A DNA stretch of 64,000 nucleotides from Geothrix sp. SG200 (GCF_022808935.1 NZ_JAKZFR010000008.1:62001-126000), one strand, 5' to 3'. Numbered from the stretch's first letter, positions 36,928 to 45,897 are shown. Notes: generated by a model not told the origin, from the letters alone. Numbers and translations: made by a program.

Positions 36928-39900
36928 CTATTGGCTTTCAGCGCCGTTCACAGTCTTCGGCTTGCCCACCCAGGCATAGAAGCTGGGCAGGGCCAGCAAG
37001 GTGAACAGGGTGCTGGTGATGAGGCCGCCCACCATGACGATGGCCAGGGGTCGCTCCAGTTCACTGCCACCGATGCCGAGCAGCATGGGCATGAGACCGA
37101 GGATGGCGCTCCCGGCGGTCATGAGCTTGGGGCGCACGCGACCAAGGCTGGCCTCCTTGAGGGCCTCTTGGAACGGCATTCCGGCATCCACCAGATGCTT
37201 GGCCTGGGAGATGAGCACGAGGCTGTTCTGCACCGCGACGCCGAACAGCCCGATCACCCCCACGATGGAGCTGATGTTCCAGGTCTCCCCCGCCAGCCAG
37301 AGCGCGATGAGGCCTCCGGCGAGGGCGTTGGGCAGGGTGAGGACGACCACGAGGACTTCCCGCCAGCGCCCCAGCGCGAGGTAGAGCAGGCCGACGACGA
37401 GGGCCAGGGCGGCCCCGATGGCGACCATCAGGCGCTTCTGGGTCTCCCGGGCATCCTCGACCTTGCCGCCCAGCTTCACGACCGTGCCCTTGGGCAGGGT
37501 CAAGCCTTTGAGGGCCTTCTCCAGGCGGTCCGCCGTGCCCCCCAGGTCGCCCGTGGTGCGGACGTTCAGGGCCAGGCGCCGCTGGGCCGCCTCGCGGCGA
37601 ATCAGGCTGGGGGTGCTCGCCTCGTCGAAGCGGGCCACCTGGCCCAGCTCGACCACGCGGCCATCATCGAGCACCATGGGCAGACGCTTGAGGGTCTCGG
37701 GGCTGGTGCGGCCATCGTCCGGGAAGCGGACGATCCGTTCGATCCGTTGGGGACCGTCGAAGCGGGGCGTGGTGTCGAGGCCCTGTAAGGCGGTCTTCAG
37801 GGTCTTCACGATGAGTGGTCGCGGAACATCGAGACGACGCAGCGCGTCCTCGTCGGGCACCACGATCCACTTCGGCAAGGATCCGGCGCCCTCGGGGGTG
37901 ACGGATGCCACGCCCGGCACCTTGGCCAAGACTTCCTGGATGCCGGGGAGCTGGGTCTGAAGGGCCCCCAGATCCGGGTGGAAGAGCTTGATCTGGATGT
38001 CCGCCGGAGTGCCTCCGATGCCTTCAGCGATCCGCATCTGCATGGGTGTGGTCAGCTCCACCGGATAGGGCAAGCTCTCGGCGATCTCGGCGACCTCCTT
38101 CTGCACTTCGGGGGTTCTCATGGACCCGTCGAGCACCACCAGCACGTCGGAGATCGTGTGGGGCATGGGGTCTTCGGTCAGCTCCGAACGCCCGGTCCGG
38201 CGGTAGACAGACGAGACACCAGGGAGCTTGACCAGCTTCTGCTCAAGCTGGAAGTTGGCCTCATCCACGGCGGCCAGGCTGGTCTCGGCAGGGAGGATGC
38301 TGTTCAACAGCAGAGCGCCCTCGTCCAGGGTGGGTAGGAAGTTGCTCCCCAGGTTGATGGCCAGCCACAGGCTCGGGATGGTCAAGCCCAGGAACAACAC
38401 CTGCACCAGCACCCCGTGCTTCATGGCCCAGTCCAGGCCGGGCTTGTAGATGGACTTGATTGCCTTCACGGGCTTCGGCTCTTCCAGCAGGGAACCTGGA
38501 GGGAGGAACCGTTCGACCAGGGCGGGGACGAGCGTGAAGCTCAAGATCAAACTGAGGGTCATGGCCGTGGCGATGGCTACGGCCAGCGGCGCGTAGAGCC
38601 TGCCCGCCAAGCCTCCGATGGCCAGCAAGGGGATGAAGACGGCCAGGATGACCAGCACCGCAGTGAGGACAGGACCCCCCACTTCGGCGGCGGCCCGCGT
38701 AAGGGCCACCCGTCTAGGCTCGATGTGATCCCGGTGCTCATGCAGCCGATGGGCGAGGTTCTCGACCATGATCACGGCGGCGTCCACCAACAGGCCCACA
38801 GCGATGGCGAGGCCACCCAGGGTCATGGCGTTGAGGCCCATTCCCGCCGCGTTCAGGGGGATCGCCGCCCCGAGGGTGGCCAGGGGGAGCACGGCGATGA
38901 CGATCAGGGCGGCCCGGAAGTTCCCCAGCAGGAGCACGAGCACCAGGGCGACGAAGAGCCCGCCGAGAAGGAGCGCCAACGTCACGCCGTTCAGGGCGTG
39001 GGTGACGAGGTTCCCCTGGTCATACATCAGGGTCAGCTCCATCCCGTCGGGCAGGCTCTGGCGCAGTTCATCCAGGGCCTTCCGGGTCTCACGAGAGACC
39101 GTCAGGGTCTCTGCCGTGGGCTGGCGGACTACCCGCAGGCTCACGTCCTCGTGGCCCTGGTGGCGGGCGAGCCCACGTCGAAACCCAGCACCTTCACGGA
39201 CTTCAGCCAGGTCGCCCAGAAGGATCGTCCCCCGAGGTGTCTTCAGCCGGAGCTTCTTCACGTCCTCGGGCTGGGCCGCCAGGCTGCCCACGGTGATGAA
39301 CCAGCCCTTGTCCTGGATCTCCATCACCCCGGCGGCGCTGTCCTGGTGGCTGCCGTCCAGGGCTTCAAGGATCTGGGTGAGGCTCACCCCCTGGAGGCGC
39401 ATCCGTTCGGGCTGGACGATCACCTGGAGCTGGCGCTCCTCACCCCCGAGCCGTTCCACGCGGGCGACGCCGGGGACCGCCTGGAGGCGGGGGATGACCA
39501 CCTTCTCCGTGTGGTCCCGTAGCTTCATGGGGTCCGTGGTAGGCCCTTCCAGCACGATCTCCATGATCTCCTGGAGGCGCCCGGCGGCACTGGAGACCAG
39601 CGGAGCCCGGGTCCCTTCCGGGAAGTTGCCGAGGATGCCCGCGAGGCGTTCGGCCACGAGCTGACGGGCCCGCCAGGGGTCCGTGTCGCCCTCGAAGGAC
39701 ACCACCACCTGGACGACCTCGGCCTGCACGGTGCTCACTACGCGCTTGACGCCGGGGAGGCCGCCGATGGCCTGCTCCACCGGCTGGGCCACGGTAAGCT
39801 CCAGCTCCGTGGCGGCGCGTCCCGGGCTCTGGATGAGGAGGTTGAGGCTGGGGAGGGAGAGATCGGGGAAGAGATCACGCTTCAGCGTGGCGAAGCTGGC

Positions 39901-40020
39901 GAGCCCCGCGACTCCCCACACCATGGCCAGGGCGAAGACCCAACCCTTGCGGGGGAGCATCCAGTCGAACCAGCGGCGGATCAGAGATCGGTGATGTGAG
40001 GATGAGACATCAGTGGTCAT
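36928..40020 (-). CDS. Heavy-metal RND efflux pump, inner-membrane transporter (CusA/CzcA family)
   Basis: This 1030-residue proton-driven exporter has the duplicated RND layout of 12 transmembrane helices and two large periplasmic loops. The helix-4 motif reads GLAIAVGLLVDAAVIMVEN. The AIAVG..VDAA pattern resembles the CusA (Cu/Ag, HME4) group more than the DFG-type CzcA group, so monovalent metal is the better guess; the real substrate is not proven. It works with the adaptor and outer-membrane factor encoded upstream. Its start overlaps the adaptor's end by 11 bp. It is the last gene of an operon headed by an ArsR regulator. Confidence 0.93.
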   Translation of the reverse strand: MTTDVSSSHHRSLIRRWFDWMLPRKGWVFALAMVWGVAGLASFATLKRDLFPDLSLPSLNLLIQSPGRAATELELTVAQPVEQAIGGLPGVKRVVSTVQAEVVQVVVSFEGDTDPWRARQLVAERLAGILGNFPEGTRAPLVSSAAGRLQEIMEIVLEGPTTDPMKLRDHTEKVVIPRLQAVPGVARVERLGGEERQLQVIVQPERMRLQGVSLTQILEALDGSHQDSAAGVMEIQDKGWFITVGSLAAQPEDVKKLRLKTPRGTILLGDLAEVREGAGFRRGLARHQGHEDVSLRVVRQPTAETLTVSRETRKALDELRQSLPDGMELTLMYDQGNLVTHALNGVTLALLLGGLFVALVLVLLLGNFRAALIVIAVLPLATLGAAIPLNAAGMGLNAMTLGGLAIAVGLLVDAAVIMVENLAHRLHEHRDHIEPRRVALTRAAAEVGGPVLTAVLVILAVFIPLLAIGGLAGRLYAPLAVAIATAMTLSLILSFTLVPALVERFLPPGSLLEEPKPVKAIKSIYKPGLDWAMKHGVLVQVLFLGLTIPSLWLAINLGSNFLPTLDEGALLLNSILPAETSLAAVDEANFQLEQKLVKLPGVSSVYRRTGRSELTEDPMPHTISDVLVVLDGSMRTPEVQKEVAEIAESLPYPVELTTPMQMRIAEGIGGTPADIQIKLFHPDLGALQTQLPGIQEVLAKVPGVASVTPEGAGSLPKWIVVPDEDALRRLDVPRPLIVKTLKTALQGLDTTPRFDGPQRIERIVRFPDDGRTSPETLKRLPMVLDDGRVVELGQVARFDEASTPSLIRREAAQRRLALNVRTTGDLGGTADRLEKALKGLTLPKGTVVKLGGKVEDARETQKRLMVAIGAALALVVGLLYLALGRWREVLVVVLTLPNALAGGLIALWLAGETWNISSIVGVIGLFGVAVQNSLVLISQAKHLVDAGMPFQEALKEASLGRVRPKLMTAGSAILGLMPMLLGIGGSELERPLAIVMVGGLITSTLFTLLALPSFYAWVGKPKTVNGAESQ

Positions 40021-41140
40021 GGTCTTCCCCTCCGCTCTTGCGCTTGATCTGGAGGGACTTCAGCAGGTAGGCCCCCTCGCCCACCACGGTCTCGCCGGGC
40101 TTCACCCCATCGAGCACCATCACGTCGGTGCCCAGCTCGGGGCCCCGGCGGACGGGCCGGAACTCGGCCTCCTCGCCTTCCTTGACGAAGACGCCCCAGG
40201 TCCCTTCCACCTGCTGCAAGGCGCTCTGGGGGAGAACGACGGTCTTCGCCAGGGGCACGTGCACCTCCAGCGGCGTGCCGGGGATGGGGAGCGGACCCCC
40301 CAACAGGCGTAGGCGGTAACTGAGGCGCCGGGTGTCCGTGGTGAGGGTCATGGGGGTGCCCTCCAGACGGGCCTTCCACCGCTGTCCGTCGCCCTTGCGG
40401 ACCTCGGTCACGGCGCCGGTCTGCCACTTCTCCGGGGCGGGGAGTGGCAGCTCCAGGCGGGCGATGGCGGCTGAAGCGGCCTGGAAGCTACCCAGCTCCT
40501 GCCCGGCCTCGACCCCTTGGCCGAGCTGGATCTTGTAGGCGGTGACGGTGCCAGCCTTCGGAGCCTTCACGGTCAGGACGGCACCCGCCGTCTCGGGGTT
40601 CTGGCCCCGGGCCTCCAGGGCGAGCCGGGCGGCCTCCTCCTCCGCCCTGGCTGTGGCGGCTTCGCTCCGGGCGGCTTCCAGCTCGCGCCGGGAGCCTGCT
40701 TGGGCGTCGAAGAGCCGCTGTTCGCGGGCCAGTTCGCCCTCGGCACGGTCACGCTTGGCCCGGGTGGACAGCCAGTCGGCCTTGAGGCGGGCCAGCTCGG
40801 GGCTCTGGACGGTGAACAACCCGGCCCCGGCGGCGACGTGCTGTCCGGGTGGGACCTGGATTGCCGAGACGATGCCCTTCACCGGGCTGCTGAGGATGGC
40901 CTGGGCGGACTCGTCCCCGATGGCCTCGGCGGGATACCACGCGCCCTCGGCCTTGGGCTCGGGAACCACCAGGAAGCGGAGGCCTCGGATGTCCTTCAGC
41001 GGGAGGTGCATGGGCTCGTCGCCCCGGGTGGCCTCATCCTTGTGGGCCTCCTTGGATTCAGCGGGCGTGGCCTTGCGGTCGCACGCCGTGGTGGCGATCA
41101 GCACAAGGGATAAGAGGGACAGTCGAAGGACATGGTTCAT
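40010..41140 (-). CDS. RND efflux periplasmic adaptor lipoprotein (membrane fusion protein)
   Basis: This 376-residue adaptor bridges pump and outer-membrane channel. The signal peptide ends in the lipobox ATTAC (C20). A hairpin coiled coil (about 115-175: AELKADW..., RELEAARSEAATARAEEEAARL) is flanked by lipoyl-type halves and a beta-barrel. The C-terminus GGEDHDH is His/Asp-rich and may bind metal. The start codon overlaps the stop of the outer-membrane factor gene. Confidence 0.9.
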   Translation of the reverse strand: MNHVLRLSLLSLVLIATTACDRKATPAESKEAHKDEATRGDEPMHLPLKDIRGLRFLVVPEPKAEGAWYPAEAIGDESAQAILSSPVKGIVSAIQVPPGQHVAAGAGLFTVQSPELARLKADWLSTRAKRDRAEGELAREQRLFDAQAGSRRELEAARSEAATARAEEEAARLALEARGQNPETAGAVLTVKAPKAGTVTAYKIQLGQGVEAGQELGSFQAASAAIARLELPLPAPEKWQTGAVTEVRKGDGQRWKARLEGTPMTLTTDTRRLSYRLRLLGGPLPIPGTPLEVHVPLAKTVVLPQSALQQVEGTWGVFVKEGEEAEFRPVRRGPELGTDVMVLDGVKPGETVVGEGAYLLKSLQIKRKSGGEDHDH

Positions 41141-42312
41141 GGGTTCACCCCGTTGGTGAGGGCCTGGACTTCGGCGGACAGAAGGTGGGCGGCGTGGAGG
41201 CGGCGGAAGGAAGCGGCCTTCGCCTCCAGGAGCTGGCGGCGGATGGGCAGGGCCTCGGAAGGGCGTTCCTTGCCCTCGCTGAGGCGCAAGCTGATGGCCT
41301 TGAGGGACTGCTCGAAGCCCGTGAAGGGCAAGGGCGGCGTGGCGGTCTGAAGCCTTGCCAGCGCGGATTGGAAGCGGGCATCCAGTTCCAGTAGGGCGGT
41401 CTCCAGCTCACGCTTGGTGGCCTGGATAGTGGCCTCCGTCTCCCGCCGGACGGCCTGACCTTCACCCGGGCGGGGGAAGCGATACGCAAAGCCAACCTTG
41501 CCGATGCGGTCTTCCCCTTCCTTGCCGTAGCTGCCTCGGAGACTCCACCGGCTGGTGGCGATGGCTTCCTGATGCCGAAGGGCCTGCTCTTCCAGATCCA
41601 GACGCTCCTGGATGGCCCGGCGCAGGGTGCTGGCCTCGAACCTGGGTTGGAGGTCGTCGGAGGGTGGCAGGGAAGCCTCCCCCGGGGCCGCCAAAGCGGC
41701 AGGCACGGGGGGCACATCAGCCAGGGATCGCAGCACGGCCCAGGCGTTCAGCCGCTGGCGGCGGGCCTCGTCCAGATCAGCCTGGGCGCGGAGCCGCTCG
41801 CCTTCGACCAGGGTCACCTGGAACGCGGGGTCCGCTCCGGTCTCCAGCCGCACCTGGGCGGCTTTGAACCACGCTTGCACCGTCGCGAGATCCGTCTCCC
41901 GAAGGTGCAGGACCTCCTCGGCCAGCCAGGCGTCCAGATAGGCTTGGCGGAGACGGAAACGTGCCTCGATCTTGGCGGCGTCACGAAGCGCCGGGTCGGC
42001 CTTGCCGAGGGATGCCTCCAGGCGACTCCGGGTGCCTTGCGACAAGAACAACGGCAAGTCCAGATCCACGGTCTGGTCCGTTGTCGTCGGAGCGATAGGG
42101 TTCGTGCGAGGCCCGGCGGCGATGCCAAGGGCTGGTCCCTCGCGCAGGAATCCGCGTGTGCTGGCCAGGGCTCGATGCCGTTCAGCGAGCAGGGCCTCGG
42201 TCCGGAATTGCTCGGGGCTGGTCCGGGCCCGCTGGATGATGTCGTCGTAGGAGAGGGGCGGCGCCTGCGCGAAGAGCAGGCAGGGCATCGCCCCAAGAAG
42301 GAGAGATCGCAT
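41137..42312 (-). CDS. TolC-family outer-membrane efflux channel
   Basis: This 391-residue outer-membrane factor has a signal peptide (MRSLLLGAMPCLLFAQA) and long amphipathic alpha-helical repeats rich in Ala, Glu, Gln and Arg, typical of the TolC/CusC/CzcC tunnel. The ATG at 42312 is preferred because the signal peptide begins there and GAGG lies five bases upstream; an in-frame ATG at 42348 only adds a non-hydrophobic stretch. It is the third component of the RND pump. Confidence 0.88.
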   Translation of the reverse strand: MRSLLLGAMPCLLFAQAPPLSYDDIIQRARTSPEQFRTEALLAERHRALASTRGFLREGPALGIAAGPRTNPIAPTTTDQTVDLDLPLFLSQGTRSRLEASLGKADPALRDAAKIEARFRLRQAYLDAWLAEEVLHLRETDLATVQAWFKAAQVRLETGADPAFQVTLVEGERLRAQADLDEARRQRLNAWAVLRSLADVPPVPAALAAPGEASLPPSDDLQPRFEASTLRRAIQERLDLEEQALRHQEAIATSRWSLRGSYGKEGEDRIGKVGFAYRFPRPGEGQAVRRETEATIQATKRELETALLELDARFQSALARLQTATPPLPFTGFEQSLKAISLRLSEGKERPSEALPIRRQLLEAKAASFRRLHAAHLLSAEVQALTNGVNP

Positions 42313-42384
42313 GGGAGCCTCAATCGGTTCGAGTGGATGGCGCGGCAAGGCGAGGCCCAGCCGTGGCTTCGGAGCTGGGATCGC

Positions 42385-42654
42385 TCAGGCCCGGGGGGGA
42401 CCCTTCTCGGGTTCGATGACCATGCTGACGAGGTGCTCGGCCCGCTCGGCCTCGTAGTGTGTGCGCGGCAGCGGATCAGGGGCAGGTGGGACGGGAGCCT
42501 CTGGAACGGGGACTGTGGCACAGCCATCGACGCAGAAGATGTGGCAGATGGGGGCACAGTCGTCGTTCACGCCCTCGGCGCACTGATCCAGGCTCGTCGC
42601 GCCCAAGTAGACGGAGGCCAGGCAGAGCAGGAGGATCGCAACCCAGCGCCTCAT
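42385..42654 (-). CDS. Small secreted cysteine-rich protein of the metal-efflux operon
   Basis: This 89-residue protein has an N-terminal signal peptide (RRWVAILLLCLASVYLGATS). A cysteine-rich core follows (QCAEGVNDDCAPICHIFCVDGC, with a His), then a proline-rich linker. The five clustered Cys and the His suggest metal binding or disulfides in the periplasm. Location between the regulator and pump genes (start overlapping the arsR stop) suggests a metal chaperone or sensor, but I know no named family for it. Confidence 0.72.
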   Translation of the reverse strand: MRRWVAILLLCLASVYLGATSLDQCAEGVNDDCAPICHIFCVDGCATVPVPEAPVPPAPDPLPRTHYEAERAEHLVSMVIEPEKGPPRA

Positions 42655-43031
42655 GAGGCGGTCACGTGGGCGTGTGTGTGGGTTTCCTCGTTGAGGCAGA
42701 GCCCGTGATACATGAGCTTGGTCACGCAGGGGTCCACGATGCTGTAGTGGATGTGGGTCCCATGGCGGCGGGTGCTGAGGATGCCGAGATCCACCAGGCG
42801 CCGGAGCTGATTGGAGACGGCCTGGGGCTTCATGCCCACGGCTTCGGCCAGATCACTCATGCAGGGGTCGCCCAGGAGCACTAGGGCGTGGAGTAGCCGC
42901 AGACGTGTGTCCGACGCCAGCACCTCGAAGACCTGGGCCAACTCCGAGGCCATTGCCACGCCCAAGAGCGGACGCTCCGTCAGGGGCGCCTTGGGGGGGC
43001 AAGCGGGGAGCTGGAGGAGCGACTTCGCCAT
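42651..43031 (-). CDS. ArsR/SmtB-family metal-responsive repressor
   Basis: This is a 126-residue winged-helix regulator. The HTH is SDLAEAVGMKPQAVSNQLRRL, with the wing LSTRRHGTHIHYSI. A Cys (DPCM) lies in the HTH region, and DPCVTKLMYHGLC and the C-terminal HTHAH are candidate metal ligands. It should release the promoter when metal binds. The ATG at 43031 is chosen because an upstream in-frame ATG at 43079 would put the operator palindrome inside the coding region. It is the first gene of the efflux operon. Confidence 0.88.
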   Translation of the reverse strand: MAKSLLQLPACPPKAPLTERPLLGVAMASELAQVFEVLASDTRLRLLHALVLLGDPCMSDLAEAVGMKPQAVSNQLRRLVDLGILSTRRHGTHIHYSIVDPCVTKLMYHGLCLNEETHTHAHVTAS

Positions 43032-43038
43032 CGAATGA

Positions 43039-43062
43039 ATATTACACGGACCGATGTAATAT
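43039..43062. promoter_or_regulatory. ArsR-type operator palindrome of the metal-efflux operon
   Basis: ATATTACA at 43039-43046 and TGTAATAT at 43055-43062 form a perfect 8-bp inverted repeat, 8 bp apart, only 7 bp upstream of the arsR start. AT-rich 8-8-8 dyads of this kind are typical of ArsR/SmtB operators, so autoregulation is expected. Confidence 0.8.
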
Positions 43063-43116
43063 GATGTTGAGTAAATCAATTCATGTGGCCTGATTCACTC
43101 AGCCGTGAACCTGCAT

Positions 43117-43150
43117 CCACGACGCTTGGAATCACAAGAAAGGTATCGAA
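43117..43150. repeat. Internal attachment-like site
   Basis: 34 bp matching 36824-36857 at 32 positions, including GGAATCACAAGAAAGG. It contains the tRNA-His anticodon-arm part of the att core and the same GAAAGGTATCGAA island-side arm. It lies between the metal-efflux operon and the proteasome-like gene, as expected if two related elements inserted in tandem. Confidence 0.75.
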
Positions 43151-43200
43151 GCAAGCAGAGGTAGTCGTGGTGCGGGTTGGCTCAAGTTCCCGATAGAGCG

Positions 43201-43218
43201 CCCCACAGATGCACCACA
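43201..43218. repeat. att-flanking repeat, copy 2
   Basis: CCCCACAGATGCACCACA begins 64 bp after the end of the internal att core, the same spacing as copy 1 at the left att. Confidence 0.7.
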
Positions 43219-43227
43219 CAGCAGCAG

Positions 43228-44037
43228 CTAGGGTGTAGCCGGAGAGCCTGGAACAGGCACTCCAGGTATTGCAGTCGATGTCCCGGTATTTATTCCCTTG
43301 ATCTCATTGATCAACGCTGTCTCCGCCGCGTTGATTTTTTCGAGGTGTTCCCCGATGTCGGTGTCTGAAGCGGATTGAACAGTTGGTAGGTCCCCTGGTT
43401 TCGATGGAAGAGGAAGGATGGCCATCTGGATCCCTCCACCAACGCCACCAGGGTTTGTTCGTTTTACGTGATCTATGGTCCAAGCTGCCACCAGCCGTCC
43501 TTCACTTAATGAAGGTTCGGAATCGGACCAGAGCAGGCGTTTTGTGTAAGCCAGAAAAGGATCCGCAATTGCCTGACCACTTCCTAGTGCGACAAAGGGA
43601 AGGTCCTTCGTGCACATCTCCGGTGATCCATTTACGTCAAATTGAAACAGATGTGGCTTTTTATTTACTGGAATTGCGACTAATGATTTGCAAATCGATG
43701 AACCAGCTTCTCCTGTAAGTGACCTTTGGTATTGTGCGGTATGCAAGTAGGGATTAAGGAATTGGGCGATTTCTTTTCCGATCTTGTCCATTACTTGTTC
43801 TGGCTCTGTCAACCCGCTAAAACCGTTGGTTTTCCAGAGCCTAAGAATCTGATTTGAAAGTATTTGCGAAATACCAACGGCCCCTGTAGCAGCGTAAATT
43901 ATATGATCACCAAGGGTTTTGACCTTTTGAACTTGTTGTTGGCCAATGGTGAACATACCACCGGCTCCAAAAGTGGCGGCACTATCAGAGGCAATCAAAA
44001 TTCCGTCTTTACACCGTATTCCAACCAAGACAGTCAT
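43228..44037 (-). CDS. Proteasome-like Ntn-hydrolase (predicted peptidase)
   Basis: This 269-residue protein resembles proteasome beta-subunits or HslV. After Met removal, Thr2 would be the N-terminal nucleophile (MTVLVGIRCKDGILIASDSAA). D18 falls exactly at the Asp17 position of that family, K38 or K40 could be the Lys33 equivalent, and ALGSGQAIADPF matches the conserved Ser-Gly region. The C-terminal ~70 residues, ending in a Pro/Gly/Thr tail, are extra. No ATPase partner is encoded nearby. It is co-transcribed with the small gene upstream (3-bp gap; its AAGGA site lies in that gene). Both are much more AT-rich than the window, a sign of transfer. A toxin, defence or regulatory protease is possible; function is unknown. 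Confidence 0.72.
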   Translation of the reverse strand: MTVLVGIRCKDGILIASDSAATFGAGGMFTIGQQQVQKVKTLGDHIIYAATGAVGISQILSNQILRLWKTNGFSGLTEPEQVMDKIGKEIAQFLNPYLHTAQYQRSLTGEAGSSICKSLVAIPVNKKPHLFQFDVNGSPEMCTKDLPFVALGSGQAIADPFLAYTKRLLWSDSEPSLSEGRLVAAWTIDHVKRTNPGGVGGGIQMAILPLPSKPGDLPTVQSASDTDIGEHLEKINAAETALINEIKGINTGTSTAIPGVPVPGSPATP

Positions 44038-44040
44038 GGT

Positions 44041-44475
44041 CTATCCTTGAAATACACTGTTGGCCTTCATCTCTGGGAAAGCCGCATAAATTGACGAGAC
44101 CAATTGATTAAATGTCAATGATTGTGTCCAGTTAACAATTGTTTCTAGATATTCTTTAACTTCTGGATCCAACCGGTCTTTTAGTGATTTAGCTAATTCT
44201 CTGCCTTTTTCTGTGATTTGATATTGTCTATAACGCGAAATCGGAGGACGTGTAATTGTTATCAAACCTTCAAATTCTAAACGCTCAGCATCTGAATATA
44301 CTTCACCGCAAAATGGGCCATAATCATACGGATCAAACGGATAAAATGAACTTGATTTAAGTTTATCTGCATCAAATTTTTTACTGATGATGAAGAGGCT
44401 CTTTTGTAGCTGAACAGGTTGCAGTGGACCTTCTCCCGACGAAATTGTCATCAGTGTCCAATCTCTTGGGGTCAT
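44041..44475 (-). CDS. Small Panacea/SocA-like (DUF4065-like) winged-helix protein
   Basis: This 144-residue protein has VQLQKSLFIISK, then FYPFDPYDYGPFCGEVYSDAERLEFEGLI, which recalls the LQK..YFA and YGP..P.VY motifs of Panacea/SocA antitoxin domains. YQITEKGRELAKSL follows, a winged-helix-like phrase seen in PadR-type and phage-associated proteins. It is very AT-rich compared with its neighbours. GAGG precedes the ATG. Directly upstream of the proteasome-like gene, it may be that protein's antitoxin, adaptor or regulator. The family assignment rests on motif resemblance only. Confidence 0.6.
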   Translation of the reverse strand: MTPRDWTLMTISSGEGPLQPVQLQKSLFIISKKFDADKLKSSSFYPFDPYDYGPFCGEVYSDAERLEFEGLITITRPPISRYRQYQITEKGRELAKSLKDRLDPEVKEYLETIVNWTQSLTFNQLVSSIYAAFPEMKANSVFQG

Positions 44476-44724
44476 AGATGCCTCACTCTACGAATCTTAT
44501 GATGACTAAATAGTGCCTTGAGTTTCCGAGATGTGGATGGCCGAGCATCAGAATCTGATGGATTCCAATTTGTCTGTGATCAAAATCTGTGCCTCTTGAG
44601 CGAAATCAGTTGAATCTGGGCATACAGGCCAGTCGGTCGCTAGAGTATGAGCCCAGAACTGTCGACCTGGGGCCGAAATCCCGACAGGTTTCAGAGCAAC
44701 TGGGCAATTTCATGCCAAAGGTCT

Positions 44725-45897
44725 TCAGAAAGGGCTTTCCCGTTCCGTCCCCTCGGACAGCACCTGCAAGACCTGGCTGTAGGCGAACAGCCGGTTACGC
44801 TGGCCCCCGGTAATCTCCCGGACGATACCCATCTCCGTCAGGGCCTTCAGGGCCTTATTGACGGTGGCGGGGGAGAGGTTCTCGGCGTCGCCGATGGCCG
44901 AGGCGGAGGCAATGGGCCGCCCTTGTAGGTAGTGGTGGACCTGTAGGACGGACCCCGCGATCTTGCCGTAAGCCTGGATGCGCTTCCGGTCGTCGGAGAA
45001 TAGCTGGAGTAGCCGCTGGGCGGTCGAGACCGCGCTGTCGGAGGTCTCGGTAACGCCCTGGAAGAAGAAGTCGAGCCAAGCCTCCCAGTCGCCCTCGATG
45101 CGGACCTTTTGCAGCAGCTCGTAGTAGGTCTCCCGGTGCTGCTTCAGGAAAAGGCTGAGGTATAGGAGGGGTTCGCGCAGCACGCCTTCCACGCTGAGGA
45201 GCAGGGTGATGAGCAGGCGCCCCACGCGCCCGTTGCCGTCCAGGAAGGGGTGCAAGGTCTCGAACTGCACATGTGCCAGGGCCGCCCGGGTCAGGGGGTC
45301 GGCGATGGTGGCGTCCCCATGCAGGAAGGTCTCCCAGGTCTTCAGGCACTCGGGGAGTTCCTCATGGGGCGGCGGGACGAACTTGGCGTTGCCGGGGCGG
45401 CTGCCGCCAATCCAGTTCTGGCTGGTCCTGAACTCCCCGGGCTGCTTCCCGCTGCCCCGGCCCGAGGTGAGCAGCACCTCGTGAATCTCGCGGATGAGCC
45501 GCAAGCAGAGGGGGAAGCCCTCCTTGAGACGCTTCAGCCCGTGGTTCAGGGCTGCGACGTAGTTGGACACCTCGACCACGTCGTCCAGGGGGACCCCGGG
45601 GGCGTGCTGGTTCTCGTAGGCCAGCAGGTCAGAGAGGGAGGACTGTGTTCCCTCGATCTGGCTGGAGAGCACGGCCTCCTTGCGGACGTAGCTGTAGAGG
45701 AACAGGGCCGGGTCCGGCAGCAGGGCCGTGACCCCATCTAGGCGACCCAGGGCCAGGGCGGCCCGCTGTTGGGCGGCCAGCAGTCCTGGGGTCCACTGGA
45801 TGGGGGGATCAGGTGGCAGGGGGTGTGGAACGAATGCCCGGACGGGTTCGCCCTGGGTCGTCTGCACGACGTAGCGGCCTGTGATGTCCCGCTTCAT
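44725..45897 (-). CDS. Fic-domain protein (predicted AMP- or nucleotidyltransferase) with own inhibitory motif and winged helix
   Basis: This 390-residue protein has an N-terminal inhibitory helix S78-SQIEG83 ([S/T]xxxE[G/N]). The Fic core holds the complete motif HPFLDGNGRVGR at 216-227. The C-terminal winged helix (ASAIGDAENLSPATVNKALKAL) should bind DNA. Such class II/III Fic proteins modify target proteins and keep themselves inactive. The ATG at 45897 is chosen over 45969 because the latter would read through two palindromes upstream. Those palindromes are probably its own operators. No separate antitoxin gene is seen. Confidence 0.9.
   Translation of the reverse strand: MKRDITGRYVVQTTQGEPVRAFVPHPLPPDPPIQWTPGLLAAQQRAALALGRLDGVTALLPDPALFLYSYVRKEAVLSSQIEGTQSSLSDLLAYENQHAPGVPLDDVVEVSNYVAALNHGLKRLKEGFPLCLRLIREIHEVLLTSGRGSGKQPGEFRTSQNWIGGSRPGNAKFVPPPHEELPECLKTWETFLHGDATIADPLTRAALAHVQFETLHPFLDGNGRVGRLLITLLLSVEGVLREPLLYLSLFLKQHRETYYELLQKVRIEGDWEAWLDFFFQGVTETSDSAVSTAQRLLQLFSDDRKRIQAYGKIAGSVLQVHHYLQGRPIASASAIGDAENLSPATVNKALKALTEMGIVREITGGQRNRLFAYSQVLQVLSEGTERESPF

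Noticed and set aside
43032-43079. N-terminal extension of the ArsR regulator
   Set aside because: It would code through the operator dyad and adds a non-conserved peptide; the 43031 start fits the family.
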